DNA of 64,000 bases from NCBI RefSeq assembly GCF_032854445.1, contig NC_088304.1, positions 4,092,001 to 4,156,000 of the forward strand, given 5' to 3'. Under the pieces are notes generated by a model, which was not told the DNA's origin, did not search any database, and saw only the letters and a program-made list of their open reading frames with translations. Within the stretch, counting starts at the first letter, position 1. Each line of letters starts with the position of its first letter. The stretch comes from Liolophura sinensis (Eukaryota; Mollusca; Polyplacophora; Chitonida; Chitonidae). Shown here in pieces: positions 15,301-26,008 of this stretch. The position numbers and the translations under genes were made by a program.

Positions 15301-15388
15301 TGTTCACGAAATGTTCCGATCATGCAACAATTGTACATGAAACACAGCATTCTGAAAGTAAAATTTCGAAGGAGGTACCTTCCGCCAT
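356..15388 (-). CDS. ANKFY1: Ankyrin repeat and FYVE domain protein 1 (Rabankyrin-5), 5' 16 exons, C-terminus off the left edge
   Basis: Rab5 effector family acting on early endosomes and macropinosomes. Coding exons, high to low coordinate: 15388-15379, 12968-12779, 11250-11129, 9736-9601, 7277-7154, 6481-6332, 6023-5858, 5226-5022, 4711-4585, 4234-4025, 3615-3396, 3051-2799, 2472-2304, 1267-1149, 852-790, 449-356. All have AG acceptors and GT donors, and every phase joins without a break, giving about 786 codons of a protein that is roughly 1170 residues in human. The start is a 10-base exon (MAE) at 15388, which supplies the missing ATG; the 12968 exon has none in frame. Domains: N-terminal coiled coil (about residues 5-40), BTB/POZ (about 67-160, containing SDLIVRLDGG and HKFVLAARSD), a BACK-like helical part to 194, then ankyrin repeats from about 217 (TEYPLHTAI, TPLHLAIANR, DGQSPLHLS). 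The final ankyrins and FYVE finger are outside the window. No frameshift or stop seen. Confidence 0.95.
6713..6955 (-). mobile_element. SINE family A in ANKFY1 intron 5
   Basis: Begins with the T-rich tail and GATTGGAGTTTTATGCC, ends GGCCACAGAGGCCCC, the reverse of the tRNA-like head. Confidence 0.85.
7659..9250. repeat. 59-bp minisatellite, about 27 copies, in ANKFY1 intron 4
   Basis: The unit runs from GCACCTGTCTGAC through CTTTTGCAGCTACTG to TTAGCATTTCTTAACAG. Two variants (AAGTTTAGC with TTAACAGG, and CAGTTTAGC with TTAGCAAG) alternate regularly at about 7880-8290, giving a 118-bp higher-order unit; elsewhere the order is mixed. Located between ANKFY1 exons 9736-9601 and 7277-7154. Confidence 0.95.
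10336..10548 (+). mobile_element. SINE family A in ANKFY1 intron 3
   Basis: GCGGCCGCTGTGAGTTCAAG through GGCGTAAAACACCAATCAAA to the (AAAT)n tail; the 5' head is missing. Confidence 0.85.
10970..11062 (+). mobile_element. tRNA-like SINE head of a third family
   Basis: TTTAGCTCACTAGGTAGAATG gives an A-box match and AAGTTCACATCCCC a B-box-like match. A reverse-oriented relative ends in TACTGAGCTGAAGGGAAATC at about 10800-10905. Both are in ANKFY1 intron 3; boundaries are not clear. Confidence 0.5.
11604..11690. repeat. Short tandem repeat, about 24 bp, four copies
   Basis: TGGTGCATCCGGTTGCTCTAA repeats with small changes, in ANKFY1 intron 2. Nothing else is visible nearby. Confidence 0.85.
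12121..12441 (-). mobile_element. SINE family B copy in ANKFY1 intron 2
   Basis: Starts with the (GAGT)n tail and GCTTGGGGTTTAACGTCGTA, ends in the tRNA-like head (CTACCAACTGTGCTGTCGGG). Same orientation as the host gene; near full length. Confidence 0.85.
12985..13900. other. ANKFY1 intron 1, proximal part: no gene
   Basis: AT-rich sequence with a G-rich homopolymer tract at 13682-13700; no exon, SINE or tandem array seen. Confidence 0.6.
13902..14125 (+). pseudogene. Decayed duplicate of the NFATC2IP promoter and first exon
   Basis: This stretch aligns along its length with 15453-15680: the shared order includes TTATCTTCA-AGAAATA, a polyadenine/TTTTATTT part, GAAAACGAAACAAAGTG-like sequence, GTCAGCATACC and the GGGTAAAT donor. 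The start codon of the true exon is lost (ATG replaced), while the donor survives. A new ATG at 14101 would give only 17 bases before the donor, in a phase that does not fit exon 2. It lies in ANKFY1 intron 1, in the same orientation as the parent, about 1.55 kb away. Confidence 0.75.
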
Positions 15389-15619
15389 TTTGTCCGCAAA
15401 GTCATGTGATTACAGTTCTGCAAATATTTAAAAAAATCTTTTAAGGTGTTAAAGCATTTTTATCTTCACAGAAATACTATAGATATATGAAAGAAAATGG
15501 AATAATTGGTACATATTTTGACAAGTGAAAAAAGCATATTTTATTTAGCCCTGTTTCTGCGGGAAAACGAAACAAAGTGGTGTTGTTGAAAGTTGGCTGT
15601 TCGATCCATCCTGAGTGAA
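15389..15619. promoter_or_regulatory. Divergent promoter between ANKFY1 and NFATC2IP
   Basis: Only 231 bp separate the two start codons, so both 5' UTRs and core promoters must lie here or overlap. It contains TCATGTGA (15402-15409), the M-box form of the MiT/TFE E-box. Two CACGTG E-boxes sit just inside ANKFY1 intron 1 at 15201-15206 and 15225-15230. No TATA box is evident. Transcription start sites are not determinable from sequence alone. Confidence 0.7.
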
Positions 15620-18600
15620 ATGGATAATTATATCAGCATACCTGAAAGTGACAGTGATGGAGAACCTTCAAGGGTAAATGAATAGCTCGCTATGCAATCT
15701 TTTTTCTCTGTAGGCCTTCATGTTCTAATCGTGGGAAATATTGCGTTTTAAAGTAGTGACTTCAGTTCGTTCATTCATTCCTCTATCACTATATCAGTCA
15801 TCTTGTTTTCCTAAACCATTTGATAACCGAGATCAAATATTCATTGATTAAACTGAGTTCAAATTGACATGCATTAAGCTACAGTGTACACCTCAGTGGT
15901 ACACTCTAGATACACCTCACTTGTACCTCAGGTACACCTCAGTGGTACACTCTAGATACACCTCACTTGTACCTCAGGTACACCTCATCAGAGTAAGGGT
16001 TTATGTGGTCCAAAGTTGAAATTGAGGGTCTTAAAAGTGAAAGGGTTTGGTGACACTACTGTGTCACAGTAACAGATTAGGAAACTGAAAGGAACACTTT
16101 ACACAGTATGCCGTCAGAACTTGACAGACTTGGATGGCCGGCTCACACTAATTCTTCGGAGAAGAGGCAGCATGTATGTTGTCCCCAGTCTGTAGGCCGA
16201 TAGCAAGTCATTATAGATCCATGGTATCTGTCACTAGACCTACAGTGTTTCTCAACTCCCAGAAATACCTGGTAAGGGCACGGCAAACCCATTTGTAACC
16301 CTCTTCCCTAGTTCAGTTGAATTAAGTTGAGGTCTATTTTCAACAATTTCTGATATTTTAATCGTGGAGTTAAAAAAATAGGGTAGGTCCATTACAAAAT
16401 GCACTTTGTGGAATGAAGTTGGCTGTAAAATCCACTCCAAACGGAATCGAAATGTTGTTGAAATCCACAGAAATGTTTCCATCTCGCTCATCAAAATAAC
16501 TTTGTGCTGTCATGGCGAGTCGGTTGTATTAAAATCTCGGAACCTAGTGAAAAAAGATACAGAAATGAGTCTAACAAGGGAAGACCACGCAACCAGTCTT
16601 AAATGACTACTTTAGCGATGATTTCATCATTCATTGTGGATGTAGAATAGAAAGAACAATTTGCCCGGTCAGTCTACAGAGAAAAATTAATTCTAAAGGT
16701 TCCAGGCAAGGCTTGTCATGTGCGCGTCTGCTTCGTTATCCACGATTTTGAAGAGAGAAAAGGCAACACTTTATCTGATTTTCTGCACATAATTAGTCTG
16801 AAATGGATTTAAACATGTGTGAGGATTGAAAGCATCATTTTCTCTTTAATTCTCAACAGCAATTTGCGTGTGCTGCTGTGTTAGAGTGGATTTACGAACC
16901 CAGTTCATTCTACAAAGTGCCTTGTGGAATGGACCTACCACGTTTTGGAATGTTGAAAATAGGCCTCAACGTTGAATATAATTGAACTACCTTCTTCTTT
17001 AGTTTTATCCCTTACATACCTTTTTTTTGTCATTCTTACACACATTGCATCAATGGCCAGTTGATGAAATTAAATGAAATTAAATTCACCACATTCCATG
17101 CATTTACCTGTCAGGGCTGTGTTTAGGAAAATACAAGGAAAATACAAGGGATGACCTTAGCATTCAGGTCTACGTAAGGAATGATTGTGTGTCAGTGAAA
17201 GGGTTAAGGAATAGGATCTTTTTGGTGGATTCTGTGCAATCTGGGACTAATATATTTATTTTATTGGTGTTTTACGCCGTACTCAAGAATATTTCACTTT
17301 TACGACGGCGACCAGCATTATGGTGGGAGAAAACCGGGGAGAGCCCAGGGGAAACCCATCACCATCCACAGGTTGCTGCCATTACCCTGGTCATTACGCT
17401 GTGCTAGCTAACTAACTGAGCCACAGAGGCCCCCTAGGATAAATATAGGTTACATTGTCCCAGGTGCAACTGACAGACAACTGAGGAATTCTTCAACAAA
17501 AATCAGACAATTTTTATTTGGAAAAGCATGCGCCGGATATCACACCAACATAGCATCACTGTTTGCATACATATGTGGATGAGAGTCTTGAGGGAAAACT
17601 TTTTCTTGTAATTTCAAGCTGAAATGAATGGAATTTTTGGCATCATGAAAAAAAATGAAAGTATGCCATAATGTTCCAAACTGAAAAAGTACCTGCCTGT
17701 GAAAATTGGAGTGTTGACCAAAAGGGTTGGCCTACATCACGTCTTACTGAATACGTCTGCATGATACTGATGTATAAATTACAGAGACGAAAACACAAAT
17801 TTCAGGGTGTACACATTTGAGCTGCTCACTCACTAAATCATGAGACAATGAAGTGAAAGATAACATTTGCATTTTTTCATGTATCTATCTGCTACAAGCA
17901 AAGAAGTGACAGTGCTTGACACAGTACCCCCCCCCCCCCCCCTCCTCGAATTTATTCACATTCTGCAACAAATATTCAAATATTCCTAGAAGCTGATTTC
18001 AGCTGTTACTGTTAACAGTAAATGACCTTAAATTTTATTCATTAGGTTTGAAAGGTAGGATGATGTCCTAAAGGACCAGAAATGTGTAAACTTTAGGGCT
18101 AACTTTAATATGTTGTAACATTCCTTTGCCTCTAAAATTGCACTGTTTTAAGTGACATCTTTTGGCCATTTCCAGACACACCTTCCAGACACTCTAACCA
18201 TTAGGCCACTGAAGCTACCCACTACTGCATGGACATTTTCATTCTGTTTTATATTTTGACAGGAGACAGCTACCTGTATATTGATCAGCTCAGACAGCGG
18301 TGAAGAGGATAACATAACTGTCAAAGGGAGAACATCCCGCTCCCGGGAAACCAAGAAAGGGTGGTCATTTCTTCCACAGAGTTTGCGGAATCCTCGCAAG
18401 AGGACGACTAAATATTCACCTATTGTTAACTTAGACTCCACGTCAGAGAGCAGTAACGACAGTGTGCACTCAGGGTCGTTGTCTGCGTTAAAGGAGACCC
18501 AATTGATGACAGTGACACCGACAAATCACACTGCTGTAAACGGAAAGATTGTTTTGGATCAAGGAAAGCATGATGGTAATGGAGAGAGCTCAAATCTCAC

Positions 18601-21600
18601 AGCCCCGGAAAAAGCCATGTGCATCATACTCCTCACAGCGTGTGCACCACTCTAGACATGCTTTACATCACTGTCCCAAAAATAATGTGCAATTCCCATG
18701 TTTGTTGTACCTTCTTCGTGAAATTTATGATGAAATAATGGAGCAAATCTGTGTTAAGATGAGGAAACTTATGCTTAGTATTGAATGCTATAAACTCAAG
18801 CCTGCTTGGACACTAGACGCCTAATCTGTTATTACGGCTTGTTGCCAGATGTCTCCCTGTTACGTTGGCTGCACATGTTTTCCTAATGGTGCTTGACTGC
18901 ATCACCTCTTTCAGAGATGATTGAAAACATTATTTGTACTCCTAGAGAATCCTCTGGAAAATTTCAAGCGTCTACTGGATGATTTGCTTTGAATGATACA
19001 TCTATATTTTATTATACGCTTATGTTTTGTGAAAAGTTCTTCTGAAAAATCAGGTAAAGGACATCGTGCATTCAACAGTGTTGTTGTTCCTCTTTCAGTG
19101 GAAGCTACTAAACCAACAATGAAGAAATCCATGGCAGATTCAGAGAATGTTCACCCCTCAGAACCAGTGGGACAAAAGGTATTTGCAAAAACACATTTTG
19201 ATTTGTGATTGACTTGTTTTGATTTATGTCCATTGAAGAGATAATCTGGCATTGCAGTAAAGGTAGGGCTTGGACACAAGCTTTCCACAATTAGTTAGTT
19301 GCCTCATAGTGCTGTATGTTAACATCTGGAAGATGCTCCCTGTACTGACCTACCAGGACACAGACATCTGAAGAAGAAAAAAAACTTCTCTCAATCATGT
19401 TAATATCTCTTCATAAGGAAAAACTACCAAGATAGGTTTTCAAGTTGTAACAAAGAGCAAATTTAGCATCAAAATCTAAAGTTTTTCCTTCTGGTTGAAA
19501 GTTTGTGAAGAAAATGTGTATGAAGTGACAAAGAAATCCACCAACTTGGCATAAATAAAGTCACTGATCATTCTAAATGGTGATTCTGGATCTTGTGCTC
19601 ACTGTGATAAAGTGTGACAAAACCATAAAACTAATAACACCAAAGTGGAAAAGATCACACAAACAAATTGTGAAAAAATTGTTATCCTGTCCAGTAATCC
19701 CTTTGCACCTTATTAAACATGAATTTGTTCATGGACATCTTTCAGCACAAACCTGTGGCAGGCTCTGACTCAGACACTGACGATGGGGCCCCTGTCATCA
19801 AAAAGCCAACGAAGTCTCGGACATTCAGGCGAGGCTTGACCTCTCAGAGTTCCATCGCCTGTCAGCCCACGCCCCTTATCGAGAAGACAGAGAGCAGTAG
19901 TATATACTCCACCAGGGTCAGCAACTGTATGAATGCTCTGAGAAAGGGGAAGCTAGGCATACGTGTGGATCTGGCAGATTCGAGTTCTGGTGAGAGTATA
20001 CAATTGTTTGTTCCTTTGGTTAAGGTTTTATATCCCTGCTACAAAGTAAAGTGGGTTATTCTGTTTATGTGAAGTTTAATTTTTAGTATCTGAAACACCA
20101 CATTAAGACTTACATGTATGCTCACAGAAATGAAAAGTTAAATAATTTAACATTGGATTTAATATGTTCCTGAAAGTCTGGTGTGCAACAATATTTTATT
20201 TACTTATTCTCTTGCTTAGCATTCAGTTTGCTTTTCACATCTTCCAGACAATGAAGAAGGGGGATTTATTGAATCAGGAAAGCAAGGGAGACAACCCAGT
20301 GCAGAACACTTGACAGACGATATCAACCTGCATGACCTGTAGGTACCTGCAAATAGAACATGTATATATATAAAACTAGGCTGACAGAATCAGGGTGGGC
20401 AATCTGAATGAAAAAAATGAAAACACGAAAGCCCAAGATAAATGTTCAGACATTAATTGCGGTAATGGTATGAAAATGTTGTGACATTTCCAAATGTTGT
20501 GTTGGTTTGGAGACATTAGAATCTTGATTGTGTTTTGTGAATAATGTGTGAGGATTGTTTATTGTTTTGTGTAAACTTATTTTTTATTTGTATAAATAAG
20601 GGTATAAGACTTATTATAAATACATTCTTCCTCTCCGGCCGTACGTGGGAAGGTTTGCCAGTTATGGGTTTCCCGCAGGTGCTGCCCGGTTTCCACCCAA
20701 ATTAATGCTGGCCGCCGTGGTATAAGTGAAAATATTCTTGAGTACAGCATAAATCACCAATCAAATAGATAAATAAATACATTTACTTCCTCAGAAATAC
20801 ATGTCCTGTTACAAAAGTTTGTCCCATTTCATTGTTGAATTGTTCAATCATTGAAGTTCATTTAGTTGTACCATCTTCAGAATGGTATGGGACCGGCCCG
20901 GATAGCACAGTTGGTGGAGCATCCGCTTCGGGACCTGTAGATCCAGGATCAATCCTTGGTCGAGTCACACCTAAGACTTTAAAAGAGGAAGTTGTAACTT
21001 CCTTGCTTGGCGTTCAGCATGAAGGGGATAGTGCAACGACTGGTTGACCCGTATCAGCATAATGGCTCGGGCGGGGCGGCTTACTTGCCTTCGGTAAGTC
21101 GTCTCAGTGATGCAGCACTAAATAAAAGAGCGGTGGAAATCCGTCCTGCAACAAGGAGGCACATTACACGTGCATGCACCCTAATGATTCCTTCGTCGTC
21201 ATATGACTGAAAAATTGTTGAGTACGACGTTAAACCCCAAGCACTCACTCACTCACTCAGAATGGTATGAATTTGGCTTTATAAATTCTGTTGCCGTATT
21301 TTACGATTGTTGTTTACATCCATAGGTAAGAACTTTTCACTTACACCATACACCAACTATATTATGAAGGCAAAAAAATCTGCTTGTATCAGAATTGTTC
21401 ATATGATAACTTTTTGTCCAAATGTAAGGTTTACTGTACAAATTGAGACACTCTGGCGGAAACAAAAAGAATACCTGATATAGCATTTGTGTATCTAAAA
21501 AGAAAACTGTATTGATAAGATTGAGAACAGATTGTTTCGCTTTCTGTGCCATGATGTCTAGGCCTTGATGGCAGTCAGCCATTTGTGTATTAAAACAAAG

Positions 21601-24600
21601 CTGTTGTGTATTTCCCACAGTTTCTTAGTCCTGATCACTGTCAGATTTAATCCAGTCAGTGCACCTTTTGTTCACAGGTCTCAGAATTCCCCACCTAGAG
21701 ATGACTCTCAGACGTTAGCAAACAGATCTCCCACCCCTCCCCCCTCCCCTCCATCTTCCCCCAAAACCTTGTACCCCTCTACTGTCGGGAACAAGCTGAG
21801 CACCAATGTCAGGAATGCTATCAAGTGAGTGTTCGTCTTTGATTTGTTGTGCTCTGCCAGCAACTTGCGCATAGTTGTGGGTTTCCCCTAGGCTCTGCCC
21901 GTTTCCCTCCAACCATAATGCTGGACGCATTAAATATTCTTGAGTGTGGCGTAAAACACGAGTTAAATAAATAGATAAATAAATCGATTTGTTGTAAAAT
22001 ACAGGGATTCTCCCTTCTGTTACTTTTATCCCCATAACAGTCCTAGGCTGTACTTTGCGATTGTTATTTAATATATTGAGAATATTTAGGCAAAACGGTT
22101 GTCCATCTGTCTGCACTGTAAGGATGTTTTACGAATGAGATTTCTTGTAGCAAAAAATACTAGTGATAATTTGAACTTTTATGTGTAATCTTTCATGATC
22201 TCCATAAAACCTCTCAAATAAAACCACTCAAATAAATCCACTCAAATAAAACCACTCAAATAAAACCACTCAAATAAAGGGATTCATGTTCTCCCTCAAA
22301 TTAGCTTTCTGCTGTCCTGAGAGAAAAAAAATACAGTGAAATAAAAACAAAAAAATACAATTATAGATGCTAAAAAAATTAATGCTTAATGTTTATTTAT
22401 AATAATATTACGTGTGTGTTGACTGGATGGTATTTGTGCAGATTTCTCCATTCTCCACACCTGACTGATTACACCCCATTAGAAGACCAGGACTTGATAT
22501 TTGACGGGGAAGAGCCGGCTGACACAGTCCGAAAGATGATGGTCAAGGTTCGCAGCCGGTCAGGCATCCAGAGGTTCTCACTCAAAATGGTGAACACATT
22601 CATTAGTCTTAATGTTTTTCTTAATGCAGAACAGATATGTATCTCTTGCATATAAAGCTGCCCTTTTGTTAACATTGAATCAAGTCCATTTTTTTTATTA
22701 CCAAGTAACATTGAATCAGTTCCTGCTACGTGAATATGTGTATAATTTAGCACTGAACACTGTTAACTTCACATTCTAATGCAATCATGAGTCCTGTCAA
22801 GCTCAAGACTAAATTTGTTTTGCAAGATAGCTCTGTTGAAAATGGTATTGCAAGTTTCACACATGATTTATAAATTGGTGTTTAACGTTTTACAACACTT
22901 GATCTATATTAATATTATTAAAAATTTGAAAAAGCATACCATGTTCTTACTCAAATTAAATAGTGATGTGAATCTCATTTTTCAGACAGAAACATTTAAG
23001 AGAATATTTTCTGAAATGGCTGAACACGAGGGTGTAAAGGAGGGTCAGATTGTGATGTTTCGACGAGAAGAGTCCATTAGGCCTGCACATACTCCGGAGT
23101 CACTCAGTCTTCACGTTGCCGATATTATAGGTATGTGTTATGTGAATGTGTCAGTGCACACACAGGCACAGGAGACTTGTTGGAATTGTAATCTGATTGA
23201 AATCAGATTGTATGTATATCACTTTGCTAACAACGACCCGACACATTCCACTGCTCGAAACAGGGCAACTGTCAGGGACACACCCAAAGCTGGGGGTAAC
23301 TTTATATGGCAAATCATGAGTCACGATGCCACTGCCAAGCAACAGCATGATCGCAAAGTCAACATTTGGCTGCAGAGCAAGTCGAATCCATTTATAGTTG
23401 TTGTTGTACTCCCATCGGCCAGTTGTTTCAGTGTAACGAACTTAAATCCGCAGAACAAACATTCAGTTGAAGAATAGCGATTAGACTAACATTTCCACCA
23501 TGTTTCCGAGCCAAGCTACTTTTGTTGCAGGGAAGGGGGAATTTCCCTTTTTTCTTACAGACATCAACTGTTTCCAGCGAAAATGAGCTCTTTAGAAAGC
23601 CTCGTATTGATGGGTCACTATTGCCAATGACGTCATCTCCATTCAGTGGAGGTCAAGGGATATGAAGTGTGTAGTATAAGCGTCTGCGCTCAGTGTTTAT
23701 GGTGCCTTTGTAAGTGGCTGACAATGCTCCTGTGGCTGCTAACCATCAGTCTAACTTTTGTTGACAGCCACTTGTCTTCCATCGATCTGCTGTCTGCATC
23801 TGTACGTCATACCTGGGAAAATTCGTCAGTATCTCATCAAAGGCACTCTGATGTTTTTCTCCATTCCTAAATCTGTTCAACTTTGTAGAAGGAAAATTCA
23901 TTAAGTATAAACAGTAATCAGATAAATCAATAATATATTTGTCAACCATTGTAAGTAAAAAATTCTTGTGTATGGTGTTAAACCAGGAACATAGATTTTA
24001 CTTCGTGTTGTGTCAACCTTTTCATGTAGAAAAACAAGTTTGAGTGCAAGTTATGCGCAGAAATAATTTGATGTGAGCAATGGTTGCTAATGAACAGACA
24101 TCAAATTGAACGTAAGATTTCCATAGCGATTGTCTATCTGCCTGTTATAATATATACTGTGCAAAGTAGGAAAAGTTAACAGGCTGAATACAATGATGCA
24201 TGTGGTTAACAATAACTGCTGCCATATGCATGTATGTGAAAAATTATTGAGCAAGGCGTAAGACACTAATTAAATAAATAAAACATTTTACAAAATCTTT
24301 CATATTATAGGCGAAAACATACTAGTTTATTACTCTGGTGAAGAATCAGAAGTTTGGGGCAGAATGGGATAATTTTTGTTTTAAGAATATCCTGATGAAG
24401 TTATTGTGTGTGTGACGTTGTTGTAGTCAGATTTATCCTGTGATGCCCTGGGATGTCATCGTCTTCACACATTATAAGTTGAAGTTGTTTTCTGTGTATT
24501 ATTTCAGACTGTCGTATAGGAGGTGAGGCCGACATGAACGAAAGTCTGGATTGTTCTTTGGTGGAAAATGTCATCACGATTTTCATCCAGGGGAAAGATT

Positions 24601-25410
24601 CAAGATCCAAAACTGCCATCAAAATGAGAAAGGTTGGCTTAAATGATGAATGCTCAGCAGTTTTTTTCTTTTTACTTCATGCTATTGATGAACACATTTT
24701 CTTTAATCTCCATCTTTGTGTCTGAAAGCCTTGTAATCAGGTGAGGATCAGGTTCATACAGATAACTAACAGTGGCAATCCTAGTGCTCAACACAACATC
24801 TTAGGCTAACTACCCACTGATCGTTATCAGTATACTGTGACATGGTTTGGACGTCATGCCTTGTGTCTTTGGCAGGGCATTTGAGTGAGGCAGCATTATG
24901 AATATTTGCTGCAAGAAAAAACAAAACCATAATAATTTTGTAAGCTATATTTAACCCAAGTGATTCTGACAGCATTTAATTCTTTGACATTGGAAAGAAG
25001 AAATTTAACAGTGTTGGATATATGTATATTATTCTGTTCATGAATCACTTTGCTAATACGAAAAGTGTGAAAACTTTGGTGTGATCTGTACAATGTTGTA
25101 TGAATAAAGTCATTCCGGCATCATTGCCGAATTTTATGCAGTTTTAGTACCAGTGAAAATTATTAAAAGTTGACAATGATTTCTGAGTGTGATAACCCCA
25201 AATGGTTACTGTCTGTTACAGGATGATCCTTTAGAGACTGGATTGCAGAAGTATTGTAAGCAAAGTGGTGCCACCATGGAAACCATGTCTTTGGTGTTTG
25301 ATGGGGATGTTGTGAGTGTCAACCAGACGCCAGATGACCTGGACATGGAAGATGGCGACTGCATAGATGTTATAACAACGGGTAAAAAATCCAAGTCAAG
25401 AAAAGTGTAA
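15620..25410 (+). CDS. NFATC2IP: NFATC2-interacting protein (NIP45; Rad60/Esc2 family), complete
   Basis: SUMO-pathway adaptor of the Rad60-Esc2-NIP45 family, nuclear. Ten exons with continuous phase: 15620-15673, 18263-18575, 19099-19178, 19746-19989, 20248-20338, 21678-21824, 22442-22589, 22986-23130, 24508-24632, 25222-25410 (stop TAA), giving 511 residues against 419 in human. The N-terminal half is acidic, Ser-rich and probably disordered, with SIM-like patches (CILISSDSGEED at about 23-34, PIVNLDS at 71-77, IRVDLADSSS at 221-230) and a Pro/Ser run near 270-285. The C-terminus holds two SUMO-like domains: about 335-410 (ending LSLHVADIIDC) and about 425-500 (FDGDVVSVNQTP, DMEDGDCIDVI). 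Exon 9 uses a weak donor (GTTGGC), and the donors of exons 2 and 5 are also non-ideal; they were chosen by phase. The start is divergent from ANKFY1, 231 bp away. Confidence 0.9.
15886..15987. repeat. 46-bp tandem duplication in NFATC2IP intron 1
   Basis: Two identical copies of a unit beginning GTACACCTCAGTGGTACACT plus a partial third. Each unit holds internal TACACCTCA sub-repeats. Confidence 0.9.
17252..17434 (-). mobile_element. SINE family A in NFATC2IP intron 1
   Basis: TTGGTGTTTTACGCCGTACT to GAGCCACAGAGGCCCCC; an internal deletion removes the GTCC-CTTCC part. Confidence 0.85.
20632..20782 (+). mobile_element. SINE family A, 5'-truncated, NFATC2IP intron 5
   Basis: CTCTCCGGCCGTACGTGGGA to an (AAAT)n tail, about 100 bp before the family B insertion. 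Confidence 0.85.
20890..21257 (+). mobile_element. tRNA-derived SINE (family B), full length with target-site duplication
   Basis: The head contains TAGCACAGTTGG (an A-box match) with a degenerate B-box, a body with GCGGCTTACTTGCCTTCGG, and a tail AAACCCCAAGCACTCACTC ending in (ACTC)n. It is flanked by a 12-bp direct repeat CAGAATGGTATG at 20878-20889 and 21258-21269, diagnostic of retroposition. Located in NFATC2IP intron 5. Confidence 0.88.
21850..21986 (+). mobile_element. SINE family A, 5'-truncated, NFATC2IP intron 6
   Basis: GCTCTGCCAGCAACTTGCGC to the (AAAT)n tail. Confidence 0.8.
22206..22278. repeat. 15-bp tandem repeat, five copies, in NFATC2IP intron 6
   Basis: The unit is CTCAAATAAAACCAC with minor variants, between exons 21678-21824 and 22442-22589. 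Confidence 0.9.
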
Positions 25411-25744
25411 CAGAAAAGTGACAGTTTTATCAACATTTAGTATACAGAGGAGTGTGGAATCTGAAACAGTTGGTGAAAAAAATACTGTTTTACTGGTTGG
25501 AGAGAAAAAATACTGCTTTACCCACCTGTAGTGGAGACATCAGGTTGGCATGGGGAAGCACTGCTGCTCTGTAAAGATTTGTTGGACTTGGACAGTTGCT
25601 AAAGTAACTGATCCACCAATCAATGGACAGCAAAGTGTGAATAATTAAAGCATGGCATTATTAACCTGACATGCACTCTTGGTAATCTATGCATTAGCGA
25701 AGACCATGCAGCATTCATGACTGGCAACTTTATGACAATCGCCA

Positions 25745-25750
25745 AATAAA
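25745..25750 (+). terminator. Candidate polyadenylation signal of NFATC2IP
   Basis: AATAAA lies 335 bp after the stop codon, the first canonical hexamer I see in the 3' flank; cleavage would fall about 15-30 bp later. The 26-bp repeats start about 100 bp beyond, consistent with the gene ending here. Confidence 0.4.
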
Positions 25751-25852
25751 AAATATATATTTTAATACACATGCATTACATGTAAGTCAGCTGCAATATC
25801 CTGAATTACCATTACGTAGAGCTTAGCATTCTCTTTGGGGTTGTGCCAGTAG

Positions 25853-26008
25853 TGTGCTATGGACCTACCAGATGTTTTTGTGCTATGAACCTACCAGATG
25901 TTAGTGTGCTATGAACCTACCAGGTGCTAGTGTGCTATGAACCTACCAGATGTTAGTGTGCTATGAACCTACCAGGTGATGGTGTGCAATGAACCTACCA
26001 GATGTTAG
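25853..26008. repeat. 26-bp tandem repeat, about six copies
   Basis: The unit is GTGCTATGAACCTACCAG plus GTGTTAGT-like ends, directly downstream of NFATC2IP. It abuts a different 55-bp array whose units share GTGCTA at the join, suggesting a compound array. Confidence 0.85.

Larger units (their letters stand above)
15674..18262. other. NFATC2IP intron 1: non-coding
   Basis: Holds the 46-bp duplication, one family A SINE and a polycytosine tract near 17925-17942. No exon with continuous phase was found. Confidence 0.7.

Noticed and set aside
20878-21269. tRNA gene suggested by the A-box
   Set aside because: The B-box is degenerate and the sequence continues into a SINE body with a tail and target-site duplication.
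22815-23477. 220-codon plus-strand ORF treated as a single exon
   Set aside because: Only 22986-23130 is coding (NFATC2IP exon 8); the rest is intron that happens to be open, as shown by the acceptor, the donor and the phase-matched next exon.
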